Positions 46,727 to 56,142 are shown, counted from the first letter of the stretch. The stretch: DNA of 64,000 bases from Bacillus sp. AFS015802 (GCF_002561455.1 NZ_NTUP01000074.1:1-64000); one strand, 5' to 3'. Notes: generated from the letters alone by a model not told the origin. Made by a program: numbers and translations.

Positions 46727-48193
46727 ATGAAATTGAAGAGCGCATCAAAATTTGAGAAAACGGCGGCCAGATGCTGGAATCTGCTGAATGAAGGAAAGCC
46801 GTTCACCCCTATTTTTGTCATAGGGACCATGACGATCTTTCATTTTCAGGGGCTGCTGCATGGGGAATGGTTTTCGTTCCTCATAAGCTTGCTGTTTACA
46901 CTTCCTCTATTTATTTTATATTTTTATTATGATTTTCCGTTGTTCTTGCGAAACTATTTGTGGATCCCGGTCATCGGGTTCCTGCTTCTCTTTGAACCGC
47001 CGAATCTTGCTCTATGGGGATTGGGGATCGGTCTCTATTTCTTTTTTACCGTCTTTTTCTGGGGAACGTTTTATTATCATCTCCGGATCGGGACGGACTG
47101 GCTGAATTTCACCCGTTTCTGGAAGCTGGTATTGAAGAACAGTGACTCAACGAGCGGAAATGCCCAGGAGCAGCTTCCGAAATTCCTGCTGCTGCTAGCG
47201 GTGTGGGATGGGATGATGACGAATCTGGCAACAGGCGAACTGCTCCCGACGACTCAATATTTCATTTTCTGCGGGGGTGTATTCGCATTAGCATTCATCC
47301 TTCATCATTTCTTGTTTGACTGGAAGCCAAATCAGTACGACTCCTTTACAACCGGTGAACCGGCCCACGAGGAGGCACAGAATGAAAAAGTGATGGTGAT
47401 TGTGATCGACGGGATGAGAAAAGAGCGTTTCTATGAAGCGAATACCCCGTTTCTGGACGGACTGATGGAGCGGGGGACCGAGTATTTGAATATGGAAACC
47501 GTTTATCCTGCTAGAACCGTTGTCTGCTTCTCTTCCATGTTCACCGGGACCTACCCGAAAGAGCACGGAATGAAGTCCAATATGGTCTGGAAGCTCGGGA
47601 TCAAGGTGGAGAGCATCTTTGATTCTTTACGTAAAGTAGGGAAAAAAGGGAAGATGCTGGGGATCGCCCATCTGGTGGATTCCTTCGGTAAAGACGTTGA
47701 AACAGTGACGGCCGTGATGCATAAAGACAAAGCAGATCGAAATATTATCAATAAAGCAAAAAAAATCATGGAAGAACAGGACCCGGATCTCTTCATCGTC
47801 CAATTGATCGGGACAGATCAAATCGGACACAGCCGGGGCGTCTTATATGATGAATACATTGAAAAAATCGAAGAAGCAGATCGTTTAATACAAGAGTACG
47901 TAGAGTGGCTGGAATCTGAAGGGAAAATGGAGAACACCACCCTCATGATCTGCGCGGATCATGGACAGGCGGATGGAATCGGCGGACATGGTCATCTTGA
48001 TGAAGGAGAACGATTCGTTCCTTTCTTTATGGTGGGTCCCGGGATCAAGAAGGGAGAAAAGATCCAGGAGAAAAGAAGTCTAGTCTCCATGGCTCCGACC
48101 ATCGCCTATTTATTGGGGGCGCCTTATCCGAGTCACAGCCGGGGACCTGTACTAAACGAAGCGTTAAAGGAGAGTTGGAAGCAACATGAATAA
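46727..48193 (+). CDS. Membrane-bound alkaline-phosphatase-superfamily phosphodiesterase
   Basis: A 488-residue protein with five or six N-terminal transmembrane helices (about 25-215) and a C-terminal type I phosphodiesterase / nucleotide pyrophosphatase domain. Metal and nucleophile sites are visible: D in VIVIDGMRKE, Thr in VYPARTVVCFSS, D and H in GTDQIGHS, DH in CADHGQ, and H in GGHGHLDEGERFVPFF. It could release or transfer a phosphodiester-linked head group. ATG 46727 begins straight after the upstream stop, and its end overlaps the glycosyltransferase start by eight bases. Confidence 0.87.
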   Translation: MKLKSASKFEKTAARCWNLLNEGKPFTPIFVIGTMTIFHFQGLLHGEWFSFLISLLFTLPLFILYFYYDFPLFLRNYLWIPVIGFLLLFEPPNLALWGLGIGLYFFFTVFFWGTFYYHLRIGTDWLNFTRFWKLVLKNSDSTSGNAQEQLPKFLLLLAVWDGMMTNLATGELLPTTQYFIFCGGVFALAFILHHFLFDWKPNQYDSFTTGEPAHEEAQNEKVMVIVIDGMRKERFYEANTPFLDGLMERGTEYLNMETVYPARTVVCFSSMFTGTYPKEHGMKSNMVWKLGIKVESIFDSLRKVGKKGKMLGIAHLVDSFGKDVETVTAVMHKDKADRNIINKAKKIMEEQDPDLFIVQLIGTDQIGHSRGVLYDEYIEKIEEADRLIQEYVEWLESEGKMENTTLMICADHGQADGIGGHGHLDEGERFVPFFMVGPGIKKGEKIQEKRSLVSMAPTIAYLLGAPYPSHSRGPVLNEALKESWKQHE

Positions 48194-48953
48194 ACAGAAA
48201 GTCATTGTGTTCATGCCTGCCCACAATGAAGAAGAGTCGATCGGTGAGGTAATCGGCCGGGTGCCCCGTTCTTTCCATCCTTCCGTTGAAGTGGAAGTAC
48301 TGGTCATCAATGATGGTTCTAGTGATCGAACGGTTGAGGTGGCCAAAAAGGCAGGGGCCGATCACATCATTACCTTCAACCGTAACCAGGGACTGGGTGC
48401 TGCAGTGAGGGAAGGTCTGCGCGCATCCGTTGAACTCGGTGCCGATATCGGGGTTATGATCGATGCGGATGGAGAGTATCCCCCGGAACAGATCCCGGAT
48501 TTATTACAGCCGATTTTCAAAGGGGAAGCGGACTATACGATGGGCTCGAGATTCCTGGGTACCATCAATGGCATGAAGCTCCACCGCCGGTTGGGGAATT
48601 ACTGTTTCACGGCCCTTCAATGCCTGCTTCTCAGAAAGTGGATTTACGACGGTCAGTCCGGGATGAGGGCCTTCTCGAAACAGGCAATGGAGCATGCAGA
48701 AATCATCCATGATTACAATTACGCACAAGTGTTGACCTTGAACCTGGTCCGTAAAGGCTTCAGGGTAAAGGAAATCCCGATTTTGTATTATGTTCGCACG
48801 ACGGGCCGCTCCTTCATTAAGTTTAAATCATACATGTCCTCTGTTCTTCCGGCGATCCTGAAAGAGATGCAGAAACCGGTGGAGAAAGTATATGTGGAAG
48901 AGCAGGCCCATTACATCCCTTCTGAAGAAGGAACGAACCATTTTGCCAAATAG
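48186..48953 (+). CDS. GT2 polyprenol-phosphate-type glycosyltransferase
   Basis: Family 2 glycosyltransferase of 255 residues resembling dolichyl/undecaprenyl-phosphate sugar transferases. Nucleotide-sugar motifs are VIVFMPAHNEEESIGEVI, VLVINDGSSDRT, MIDADGEYPPEQIP (metal-binding DxD) and YDGQSGMRAFSK. No C-terminal membrane anchor is evident, but basic hydrophobic segments (SFIKFKSYMSS) may contact membrane. It overlaps the phosphodiesterase gene by eight bases and ends the operon at the terminator at 48978. It probably makes a lipid-linked sugar; product unknown. Confidence 0.88.
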   Translation: MNKQKVIVFMPAHNEEESIGEVIGRVPRSFHPSVEVEVLVINDGSSDRTVEVAKKAGADHIITFNRNQGLGAAVREGLRASVELGADIGVMIDADGEYPPEQIPDLLQPIFKGEADYTMGSRFLGTINGMKLHRRLGNYCFTALQCLLLRKWIYDGQSGMRAFSKQAMEHAEIIHDYNYAQVLTLNLVRKGFRVKEIPILYYVRTTGRSFIKFKSYMSSVLPAILKEMQKPVEKVYVEEQAHYIPSEEGTNHFAK

Positions 48954-48977
48954 AGCATAAAAACCTTATGATAAACG

Positions 48978-49020
48978 AAAAATAAGCACTTTCATTTGTA
49001 AAATGAGTGCTTATTTTTTA
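48978..49020 (+). terminator. Terminator after the glycan operon
   Basis: AAATAAGCAC...TTCATT pairs with AATGA-GTGCTTATTT, followed by TTTTTT. The next -35 starts immediately after. Confidence 0.85.
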
Positions 49021-49050
49021 TTGACAATACGAATGATAATCATTATCATT
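49021..49050 (+). promoter_or_regulatory. Promoter with perfect Fur box
   Basis: TTGACA (49021-49026) and TATCAT (49044-49049) with a 17-base spacer. The 19-mer at 49032-49050 (AATGATAAT-C-ATTATCATT) is a perfect 9-1-9 Fur palindrome lying over spacer and -10. Confidence 0.92.
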
Positions 49051-49071
49051 GAAAGCAGGAGGGAACCATAC

Positions 49072-49821
49072 ATGAAAAAAACGTTCATAACCAGTGTACT
49101 TGTGTTTGTATTTATCAATATGATGCTGTCTTCACAGGCATCCGCTTATTCATACGGAGATCCCAGTGAGGAGAAAATAGCTGAAGCTTATAAAGAAATC
49201 ATGATCAAGCTTGATGAAGACCCTCCGAATTATTCAGAGTCTAAAAAGATTTATGAAACGGTTCGAGAAGAAGTGGATCAGCATATGGGGGAAGAACCCT
49301 CAAAGGTCATTCTTGAGAATCTCGAAAATAAAGAAAAAGAACAGGCAATCGAAAATTTAGATGAACTGCTCGTCCTTAATATCGCCAGGAGACTTGAGGG
49401 CATTGATAAAAACTTCTCGGAATATGATACGAGTAAGCGATTACTCGCAAAAGGATTTGCTACATATAAAACGCTGTCTCCGAAGGTCGAAGGGAAAAAC
49501 CCTGAATTGGATCAGAAAATACGGACAGAATTCGATCAAGCGCTGGAATCTTTAGGGAATCCCGGGTTATTCGGTGTAGGGACCAAGGAATCCGACCAGG
49601 ATGCGTTTAAACAAAGTAAAACGTTTATAATGGATTCGCTTCAAAAAGAATTCAATATCAAAAGCCTTGAAGTGGGACACTTCGCTGAAAGTGCCACAGA
49701 AGAGGCAAGTCAAAAACAGGAATGGACGGATATTTCCAATCTGAAGAACTGGGTGCCGATTGTCGTCATTGTAGTGGTCCTTGCCGCTGCGATCGTCTAT
49801 GCCGTAAGAAAACGAAGATAA
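49072..49821 (+). CDS. Secreted, C-terminally anchored helical protein next to FTR1
   Basis: A 249-residue protein with a signal peptide (cleavage likely after SQASA, about residue 25), a helical acidic domain (about 30-215) with LVLNIARRLEGIDKNFSEYD and RLLAKGFATYKTLSPKVEG, and a C-terminal transmembrane helix (about 224-244) ending in KRR. The arrangement, extracellular helical domain beside an FTR1 permease, suggests an iron-binding or ferroxidase-like partner. It has no visible cupredoxin or EfeO peptidase motif. ATG 49072 follows CAGGAGGG; the longer ORF from 49003 starts upstream of the promoter and is rejected. Confidence 0.83.
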   Translation: MKKTFITSVLVFVFINMMLSSQASAYSYGDPSEEKIAEAYKEIMIKLDEDPPNYSESKKIYETVREEVDQHMGEEPSKVILENLENKEKEQAIENLDELLVLNIARRLEGIDKNFSEYDTSKRLLAKGFATYKTLSPKVEGKNPELDQKIRTEFDQALESLGNPGLFGVGTKESDQDAFKQSKTFIMDSLQKEFNIKSLEVGHFAESATEEASQKQEWTDISNLKNWVPIVVIVVVLAAAIVYAVRKRR

Positions 49822-49865
49822 CGTCACGATAGAAATAGTCTTTAAGCAAGTAAGGGGGAACTACG

Positions 49866-50786
49866 GTGGAATTACAAGCATTGCTGATCACCTTCCGTGA
49901 AGTTCTGGAAGCGTTATTGATCATCGGGATCATCACCACTTATCTGAAGAAAATGAATCATGGCCATTTCACAAAATATGTGTGGCTGGGGGCAGGGTTG
50001 GCGATTTTGGCCAGTGTCGGAGTCGCGATGCTCTTTCAGGTCGTGTTTACCGGTTTTGCCGCCATGGGAAGTGAGATGTACTTGAAGATCGGCATCATGC
50101 TGGTCTCCTCCATCCTCCTGACCCAGATGGTCTTTTGGATGGCGAAGCACAGCCGTGACCTCAAGGGGAACATGGAAGGGAAGATGAATCATTTCATCTC
50201 GACGGGAAACATCGTCGGGATGGTGATCCACTCGTTCCTGGTCGTTCTTCGTGAAGGTGTGGAGACCGTCTTCTTTTTCGCTGCCATTACAGGTGGGGAT
50301 ATCGGAGCGGCCATGCAGGGCTGGGGAGCGATTACCGGCGTGGTCATCGGTTGTGTAGTCGCGTACTTCTTCTTTAAAGGCACCATGAAGATCTCATTGA
50401 AGAGCTTCTTTAAAGTGACAGGGGCATTCATAATCATGATTTCTGCAGGGCTGCTCGTCCAGGCGATCTCCATGATGCAGGATATCGGGATGATCGGCAG
50501 TGTGATTCCACATCTTTACGACCTTACATGGTTCCTGCCTGAACATCCGATCGATTATGCCCATTTCCTCCGTGATACAGGGACGGCTCCGTTGTTATCA
50601 GGGGATGTCGGCATTTTTCTTAAAGCACTATTCGGATATTCTTCCATGCCTTCCATCGAGGAAGTGATTGCATATATCGGCTATTTCGTAGCGATTTACT
50701 TCCTCACTTCGTCAAAGCCCAAGACGGTGAAAGCAAAGGAAGAGGTAAAGGCGGGAGTGAAGGATTTAAGCCCGCAGGCGAAGTAA
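49866..50786 (+). CDS. FTR1-family iron permease
   Basis: High-affinity iron permease of 306 residues with seven predicted helices. Both family signatures are present: REVLE (R11-E15) in helix 1 and REGVE (about 129-133) in a middle helix, the paired RExxE motifs that carry iron. GTG 49866 follows AAGGGGG. It is the second gene of a Fur-controlled unit with the secreted protein 44 bases upstream. It differs from EfeUOB because no EfeO or DyP peroxidase gene is adjacent. A complex terminator follows. Confidence 0.92.
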   Translation: MELQALLITFREVLEALLIIGIITTYLKKMNHGHFTKYVWLGAGLAILASVGVAMLFQVVFTGFAAMGSEMYLKIGIMLVSSILLTQMVFWMAKHSRDLKGNMEGKMNHFISTGNIVGMVIHSFLVVLREGVETVFFFAAITGGDIGAAMQGWGAITGVVIGCVVAYFFFKGTMKISLKSFFKVTGAFIIMISAGLLVQAISMMQDIGMIGSVIPHLYDLTWFLPEHPIDYAHFLRDTGTAPLLSGDVGIFLKALFGYSSMPSIEEVIAYIGYFVAIYFLTSSKPKTVKAKEEVKAGVKDLSPQAK

Positions 50787-50795
50787 TGATATGAA

Positions 50796-50881
50796 GTACC
50801 AAACTTCATTGCCTTAAAGATTGAACACCTATTTCGAAAGGTGTACACTCTTTAGAGGAATGTATGTTTGGTGCTTTTTTT
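50796..50881 (+). terminator. Terminator after the FTR1 gene
   Basis: GTACCAAAC (50796) pairs with GTTTGGTGC (50866-50874) around an inner ACACCT/AGGTGT hairpin, followed by seven T. Confidence 0.8.
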
Positions 50882-50922
50882 ACTGATTGGATCGTTATCC
50901 TGCAGGTATACAGAGGAAGCTG

Positions 50923-52398
50923 GTGAGAGTTGAGATGGTTGGGAAGTATATAAGCTGGCCGAATGTGGTCGGGGCGTTGGCTGTGATTGCTGCATTTGTT
51001 CTTCAGGTCGTCTGGGTGCCACCCTATGCGGCTACGTGGGACATGGTGGATTTTGCCCTTGGTGTCCTTCATTTTGATATGTATCAGATGCAGCCGCATT
51101 TTCCCGGATATCCTTATTTTATCCTGGGGGGCAAAGCCCTGCATCTGATGATAGGGGACCCCGTTCAAGCCCTGACCCTTTTTAATATCATCACGTATGC
51201 AAGTGCTGTCGTCCCGCTTTTTCTGTTAGTGAAAAGGATGGTCGTGCCGTCTTATGCTGTGGTGGCGACTGCGTTGATTTATACAAGCAGCTTTACGGTC
51301 CTGATGGTGAATCAGCCGATGTCCGAAGGGGCTGCCATCGGGGTGATGTGGTGGTACATATGGAGTCTGGTGGCAGCCCATGAAAGATCCCATAACGGAT
51401 ACCTTATCCTGCCCCTCTTCCTCTTCAGCCTGCTTCTCGGGATCCGGTTATCCTATCTGGTCCTTGGGCTCGGCATCCTTTTGGTGCTGTACAGGAAGTG
51501 GAAGGATGGAGTAATGAAATCAATGGAAATACCCCTGTATCTTCTGGTTGCCATTCTCTTCCAGCTTCTCTGGATTTCGGGGATCAGCATCTCAGAAGGG
51601 GGATATGGAAGTTTTCTGCGACTGGCCCTATCCTTCACCAATGGTCATTTTCAAGAATGGGGCGGTGCGATCGGGGCAGCGGACCTCAGCCTGCTGGACA
51701 GGGTGTGGAGGCTGATCTTCTTAAACACCATCTGGGTGGGAGGAGCTGCTGAATCCATTTTTCTTCTCGTTCTACTCATCGTCTGTGGGTTCCTGTTAAG
51801 GAGGTCACCGGTAGGGAATCATGATATGACAAGACTGATCTTGCTGCTGATGGGCAGTTACTTTCTTTGGGCTTTGTTCGCCCAGAATGTGATGAAACCC
51901 CGTCATGCCCTGCCTTTGATCGGCATGGCTTTGTTCCTGATAGCGGGAAAGCTGTTTTCACAAAGGCATTCCCGTGCTGTTTCCATCCTGCTCACCGCGG
52001 TCCTTCTGCTTCAGTTTTATCATACAAGTACGTTATTATATAAACATGCATCGGATATTCCGGCTGTCTATCAGATGGCCGATTATTTAGAGGGGGCAGA
52101 CCGGCCCCTTGTCGTATATACATGGGAAGAATCAAGAGTCCTCGAGTATCTTGACGTTCCCTTTGCTCATAAAAAAGTTCAAACCTATGAAGTGTTTGCC
52201 ACCGACGCCGGATATTACCCTGACCGGGAAATCTATGTGACGGATAAAGTGGTTCAAGGCTTCAAAGACCAGGGAGTCCAGGTGGACGGATTCATTCAAG
52301 TGGAAAAGCAGTTCCATTCCAGTGAACTCATCGACCCGGTCTATCATGACCTCACGTTATACAAATGGGAGAAACCAAGGAAGGAGGAAGACAGATGA
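50923..52398 (+). CDS. GT-C-like polytopic membrane glycosyltransferase
   Basis: A protein of about 491 residues with some ten transmembrane helices and a soluble C-terminal domain of about 120 residues. The first external loop holds the acidic [11 protein letters not shown] typical of GT-C enzymes that use polyprenol-phosphate sugars; assignment is by architecture only. GTG 50923 with GAGGAAG upstream is preferred; ATG 50935 is possible. Its stop overlaps the uvrC start (ATGA), and only 40 bases separate it from the terminator behind FTR1, so no clear promoter of its own is visible. It may complete the 44.8-49 kb glycan pathway. Confidence 0.75.
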   Translation: MRVEMVGKYISWPNVVGALAVIAAFVLQVVWVPPYAATWDMVDFALGVLHFDMYQMQPHFPGYPYFILGGKALHLMIGDPVQALTLFNIITYASAVVPLFLLVKRMVVPSYAVVATALIYTSSFTVLMVNQPMSEGAAIGVMWWYIWSLVAAHERSHNGYLILPLFLFSLLLGIRLSYLVLGLGILLVLYRKWKDGVMKSMEIPLYLLVAILFQLLWISGISISEGGYGSFLRLALSFTNGHFQEWGGAIGAADLSLLDRVWRLIFLNTIWVGGAAESIFLLVLLIVCGFLLRRSPVGNHDMTRLILLLMGSYFLWALFAQNVMKPRHALPLIGMALFLIAGKLFSQRHSRAVSILLTAVLLLQFYHTSTLLYKHASDIPAVYQMADYLEGADRPLVVYTWEESRVLEYLDVPFAHKKVQTYEVFATDAGYYPDREIYVTDKVVQGFKDQGVQVDGFIQVEKQFHSSELIDPVYHDLTLYKWEKPRKEEDR

Positions 52399-54164
52399 AT
52401 CAGAATATCTCAAATAAATTGGCGCTGCTTCCAGACCAACCGGGATGTTATTTAATGAAGGACAGGCAGGGGACGATCATTTATGTAGGAAAAGCCAAAG
52501 TGTTGAAAAATAGGGTCCGTTCCTATTTCACGGGTTCCCATGACGCGAAAACCCAGCGCCTGGTAGGAGAAATTGAAGACTTCGAATACATCATGACGTC
52601 ATCTGACCTGGAAGCCCTCGTGCTTGAAATGAATCTGATCAAAAAATATGACCCTAAATACAATGTCATGTTGAAAGATGATAAAAGCTATCCCTTCATT
52701 AAATTAACGAATGAACGGCATCCGAGACTCATCACCACCCGCAAGGTTCAAAGGGGAAAAGGGAAATATTTCGGCCCTTACCCGAATGTAGGAGCGGCAA
52801 ATGAAACGAAAAAGCTCCTCGATCGTCTGTATCCGTTACGTAAATGCTCCACCCTGCCTGACCGTGCCTGCCTGTACTATCATATTGGACAGTGTCTCGC
52901 TCCCTGCATTAATGAGGTGAGCAGGGACACGTACCGGGAAATGACGGATGAGATATCCCGATTCCTGAATGGCGGCTATAAGGAAATCAAGAACCAGCTG
53001 ACGGTGAAAATGAATGAAGCATCTGAAAACCTGGAATTTGAAAGAGCGAAGGAATTCCGCGATCAGATCCTTCACATAGAAGCGACGATGGAAAAGCAGA
53101 AAATGACGATGACGGATTTCACCGACCGTGATGTGTTCGGGTATTCCGTTGATAAGGGCTGGATGTGTGTACAGGTATTCTTTGTCCGTCAAGGAAAGCT
53201 CATAGAGCGGGATGTGTCCTTATTTCCCCTTTATAATGAACCAGAGGATGAGTTCCTGACATTTTTAGGTCAGTTTTATTCGAAATCCAACCACTTTAAA
53301 CCGAAGGAAATCTTTTTGCCTGAACAGATTGATATTGAACTCGCTGAGAAGCTTTTAGAAGTGAAAATGACCCAGCCGAAGCGCGGGAAGAAGAAAGAGC
53401 TAGTCAAGCTTGCCGAGAAAAATGCCCAGCAGGCACTTGGAGAGAAATTCGCCCTTATCGAAAGGGATGAAGAACGGACGATCAAGGCGATTGAGCGTCT
53501 TGGGGAACATATGGGGATTTACACCCCGTTCAGGATCGAAGCATTTGATAACTCCAATATTCAAGGTTCGGATCCCGTATCGGCGATGATCGTCTTCTTA
53601 GACGGGAAACCTGCGAAAAAAGAATACCGCAAGTACAAGATCAAAACCGTGAAGGGCCCCGATGATTACGATTCCATGCGTGAGGTTGTGCGCAGGCGGT
53701 ATACGAGAGTCCTGAAAGACGGTCTTCCATTACCCGACCTCATTGTGATCGATGGAGGAAAAGGACAGATTGAAGCGGCGAGGGACGTCATTGAAAATGA
53801 ACTCGGTCTCGACATCCCCATCGGAGGCCTGGCGAAAGATGATAAGCATCAGACATCGGAACTTCTCTACGGGAACCCGCTGCAAATCGTCCCACTTGAA
53901 AAACGCAGCCAGGAATTCTATCTTCTCCAGCGGATCCAGGATGAAGTCCACCGGTTTGCCATCACCTTCCACCGCCAGTTAAGAGGAAAAAGCGCCTTCC
54001 AATCCACCCTCGACGACATCGACGGCATCGGACCAAAGCGGAAGAAACAGCTTCTAAAGCACTTTGGTTCCATGAAAAAAATGAAAGAAGCTACCGTAGA
54101 AGAATTTGTCGAGATCGGCATACCGGAAGCCGTGGCAAAGGAATTGGTTGAGAAGTTGAAATAG
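52395..54164 (+). CDS. uvrC: Excinuclease ABC subunit C
   Basis: Dual-incision nuclease of nucleotide excision repair. The 589-residue protein has the GIY-YIG domain (about 12-95; [19 protein letters not shown]), a cysteine-rich segment, a UvrB-interacting UVR motif (about 200-235), the RNase H-like domain ([29 protein letters not shown]), and C-terminal helix-hairpin-helix motifs ([19 protein letters not shown]). ATG 52395 follows AAGGAGGA and overlaps the upstream stop. No separate promoter is evident, an odd dependence for a repair gene. Confidence 0.97.
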   Translation: MNQNISNKLALLPDQPGCYLMKDRQGTIIYVGKAKVLKNRVRSYFTGSHDAKTQRLVGEIEDFEYIMTSSDLEALVLEMNLIKKYDPKYNVMLKDDKSYPFIKLTNERHPRLITTRKVQRGKGKYFGPYPNVGAANETKKLLDRLYPLRKCSTLPDRACLYYHIGQCLAPCINEVSRDTYREMTDEISRFLNGGYKEIKNQLTVKMNEASENLEFERAKEFRDQILHIEATMEKQKMTMTDFTDRDVFGYSVDKGWMCVQVFFVRQGKLIERDVSLFPLYNEPEDEFLTFLGQFYSKSNHFKPKEIFLPEQIDIELAEKLLEVKMTQPKRGKKKELVKLAEKNAQQALGEKFALIERDEERTIKAIERLGEHMGIYTPFRIEAFDNSNIQGSDPVSAMIVFLDGKPAKKEYRKYKIKTVKGPDDYDSMREVVRRRYTRVLKDGLPLPDLIVIDGGKGQIEAARDVIENELGLDIPIGGLAKDDKHQTSELLYGNPLQIVPLEKRSQEFYLLQRIQDEVHRFAITFHRQLRGKSAFQSTLDDIDGIGPKRKKQLLKHFGSMKKMKEATVEEFVEIGIPEAVAKELVEKLK

Positions 54165-54247
54165 CAGGTGCGTGGTACAGTAAGAATTGTTCATGATCTT
54201 TATTTTGGTTTATCGGTTGTTTCGGAAGCAGCTTGTGAATTAGCAGA

Positions 54248-54356
54248 GTTGATTGGAGCGGAAGTGCTCGACTCCTGCGGGAATAGCTGGACAGGTGAGA
54301 CCCCGGAGGCTCACCGCCAGCCCCGCGGAAAGCGAGCACCTGCAGCGGAAATCAAC
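54248..54356. repeat. Modular palindromic repeat, short copy C
   Basis: This 109-base copy begins GTTGATTGGAGCGGAAG and ends GCAGCGGAAATCAAC. It has a single GGACAG at 54289 where copies A and B have two flanking a 126-base insert, and lacks a further 14-17 bases before GGAGGCTCACCGCC. It lies between uvrC and the lysC leader. Confidence 0.92.
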
Positions 54357-54422
54357 CACAGCATGCTCATTCAAACCAGCTCACGAATGAATAATAAAAT
54401 GAAATATTGTTTCAATTAGCCA

Positions 54423-54451
54423 TTGAATCAATATTTCCTCTGTGCTATAAT
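54423..54451 (+). promoter_or_regulatory. lysC promoter
   Basis: TTGAAT (54423-54428) and TATAAT (54446-54451) with a 17-base spacer. Confidence 0.82.
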
Positions 54452-54483
54452 TAACGAAAATTTATATCATTATCACTTTTTAA

Positions 54484-54736
54484 AGTGGTGATAGAGGTGC
54501 GAACTTCAAGAGTACAGGTAAAGAGGAGTATGAGCTCCATTGAGATGCCTGGAAAGGGGAGAATCGCCGAAGTGGTTATAGACTCATGCTATATCCGCTG
54601 GTTCTACGTTTAAGAAATGTAGGATTGTCAAGATGATTGAATCTTGGAGAGCTATCTCACAATGCCGATGAACCTATTTGTATGTTCTGCTGTATGTTCA
54701 TAAAGCAATGAGATATCATTCTCATTGCTTTTTTTA
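54484..54736 (+). promoter_or_regulatory. Lysine riboswitch (L box)
   Basis: Aptamer at about 54484-54660 with the conserved blocks AGAGGTGCGAACTTCAAGAG, GGGGAGAATCGCCGAAG and GGAGAGCTATCTC. P1 pairs GTGATAG with CTATCTCAC. The expression platform ends in the terminator AAGCAATGAGA/TCTCATTGCTT (54703-54730) and a T run. Lysine binding would terminate lysC transcription. Confidence 0.96.
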
Positions 54737-54854
54737 TTATCAGCGAGAGGTCCATTTTAACCGGTCCTGTTCTATGAATGTATGGGATGATTGTGATTGT
54801 ACTCTTCATCATCAAAAAGAGTAGCGAATATGCACTCAGAAAGAGGGAGAAGTC

Positions 54855-56093
54855 GTGAGTATTATTGTTCAGAAATTCGGTGGAACTTCAGTGGGTTCTG
54901 TAGAGAGAATTCAAAATGTTGCGTCAAGGATCATTGAGGAGAAAGAAAGAGGGAACGATGTAGTGGTCGTCGTTTCCGCCATGGGGAAAACGACAGATAC
55001 ACTCGTAGGTCTTGCAAGGGAGATCACCTCTCAGCCGAGCAAAAGGGAAATGGATATGCTGCTCTCAACCGGGGAACAGGTGACCATTTCACTACTGACG
55101 ATGGCCCTCATCCAGTCGGGCCATGATGCCATTTCATTCACAGGCTGGCAGGCCGGTATCGAGACGGAATCTGTTCACAGCAATGCCAGGATCACCAATA
55201 TTCATACCGACAAGATGTCAGCTCACCTTCAGGAAGGAAGAGTGGTCATCGTAGCAGGGTTTCAGGGAATGACTGAAACAGGTGAAATCACCACTCTCGG
55301 CAGGGGAGGGTCGGATACGACTGCAGTTGCCATTGCGGCAGCCCTCAAAGCTGAACGGTGTGACATTTATACGGATGTAGACGGGGTATACACGACAGAT
55401 CCGCGATATATAAAAGGTGCAAGAAAATTACCGTCGATTTCATATGATGAAATGCTCGAGCTTGCGAATCTCGGGGCAGGGGTCCTGCATCCAAGGGCAG
55501 TCGAATTTGCCAAGAATTATCAGATTCCGTTAGAAGTGAGATCAAGCATCGAAAGAGTGGAAGGAACGTATATTGAGGAGGAAGCAAGCATGGAACAGAA
55601 CTTGATTGTAAGAGGAGTAGCGTTTGAAAATGACATTACCCGGGTCACTGTATTCGGTCTGCAAAACGCTTTAACAGGACTTTCATCCGTATTCACTACG
55701 TTAGCTAAAAATCATCTGAACGTAGACATCATCATTCAGACCCAGACAGATCAGAATACCACCAATCTATCCTTCTCCATCAAGGAACAGGATCTTGAAG
55801 AAACCCTTGCTGTCCTTGAGCGAAATAAGGAACAGTTGAATTTCACCCATGTCGAGCATGAAAGCGGGCTTGCGAAAGTATCGATCGTCGGTTCCGGGAT
55901 GATTTCAAACCCCGGAGTAGCAGCGGAAATGTTTGAAGTACTGGCACAGCATGACATTGTCGTAAAGATGGTCAGCACCTCTGAAATCAAAGTGTCTACG
56001 GTGGTGGACGGGGAGAATATGCAAAAGGCGGCACGCGTCTTACATACTGCCTTTAACCTCGATGCACTGAAAATGGAAGAAATCACGCTGTAA
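54855..56093 (+). CDS. lysC: Aspartokinase II, alpha subunit
   Basis: Lysine-sensitive aspartate kinase, the first step of the aspartate family pathway. The 412-residue protein starts SIIVQKFGGTSVGS; the catalytic domain (about 1-240) contains GRGGSDTTAVAIAAAL and TDVDGVYTTDPR; two ACT domains follow (about 265-410). GTG 54855 follows GAGGGAGA. The gene also encodes the beta subunit from an internal start. Transcription is controlled by the lysine riboswitch. Confidence 0.97.
   Translation: MSIIVQKFGGTSVGSVERIQNVASRIIEEKERGNDVVVVVSAMGKTTDTLVGLAREITSQPSKREMDMLLSTGEQVTISLLTMALIQSGHDAISFTGWQAGIETESVHSNARITNIHTDKMSAHLQEGRVVIVAGFQGMTETGEITTLGRGGSDTTAVAIAAALKAERCDIYTDVDGVYTTDPRYIKGARKLPSISYDEMLELANLGAGVLHPRAVEFAKNYQIPLEVRSSIERVEGTYIEEEASMEQNLIVRGVAFENDITRVTVFGLQNALTGLSSVFTTLAKNHLNVDIIIQTQTDQNTTNLSFSIKEQDLEETLAVLERNKEQLNFTHVEHESGLAKVSIVGSGMISNPGVAAEMFEVLAQHDIVVKMVSTSEIKVSTVVDGENMQKAARVLHTAFNLDALKMEEITL
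55590..56093 (+). CDS. lysC: Aspartokinase II, beta subunit (internal in-frame start)
   Basis: An in-frame ATG at 55590 (codon 246) is preceded by GAGGAGGA (55575-55582) at seven bases. The 167-residue product, MEQNLIVRGVAFENDITRV onwards, is the regulatory ACT region. B. subtilis aspartokinase II is made of alpha and beta chains from just such an in-frame start at about codon 246, so this is expected to be real. Confidence 0.75.
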   Translation: MEQNLIVRGVAFENDITRVTVFGLQNALTGLSSVFTTLAKNHLNVDIIIQTQTDQNTTNLSFSIKEQDLEETLAVLERNKEQLNFTHVEHESGLAKVSIVGSGMISNPGVAAEMFEVLAQHDIVVKMVSTSEIKVSTVVDGENMQKAARVLHTAFNLDALKMEEITL

Positions 56094-56105
56094 GATCAAC
56101 ATAGA

Positions 56106-56142
56106 AAAGGGTTGCCCTGAATATCAAGGGCAACCCTTTATT
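56106..56142. terminator. Terminator between lysC and yslB
   Basis: AAAGGGTTGCCCT pairs perfectly with AAGGGCAACCCTTT (shared 12 bases), followed by ATT. It lies between convergent genes and may serve both. Confidence 0.8.

Noticed and set aside
49003-49071. Extended start for the Fur-boxed secreted protein
   Set aside because: This start lies before the promoter and Fur box; the signal peptide begins at ATG 49072.
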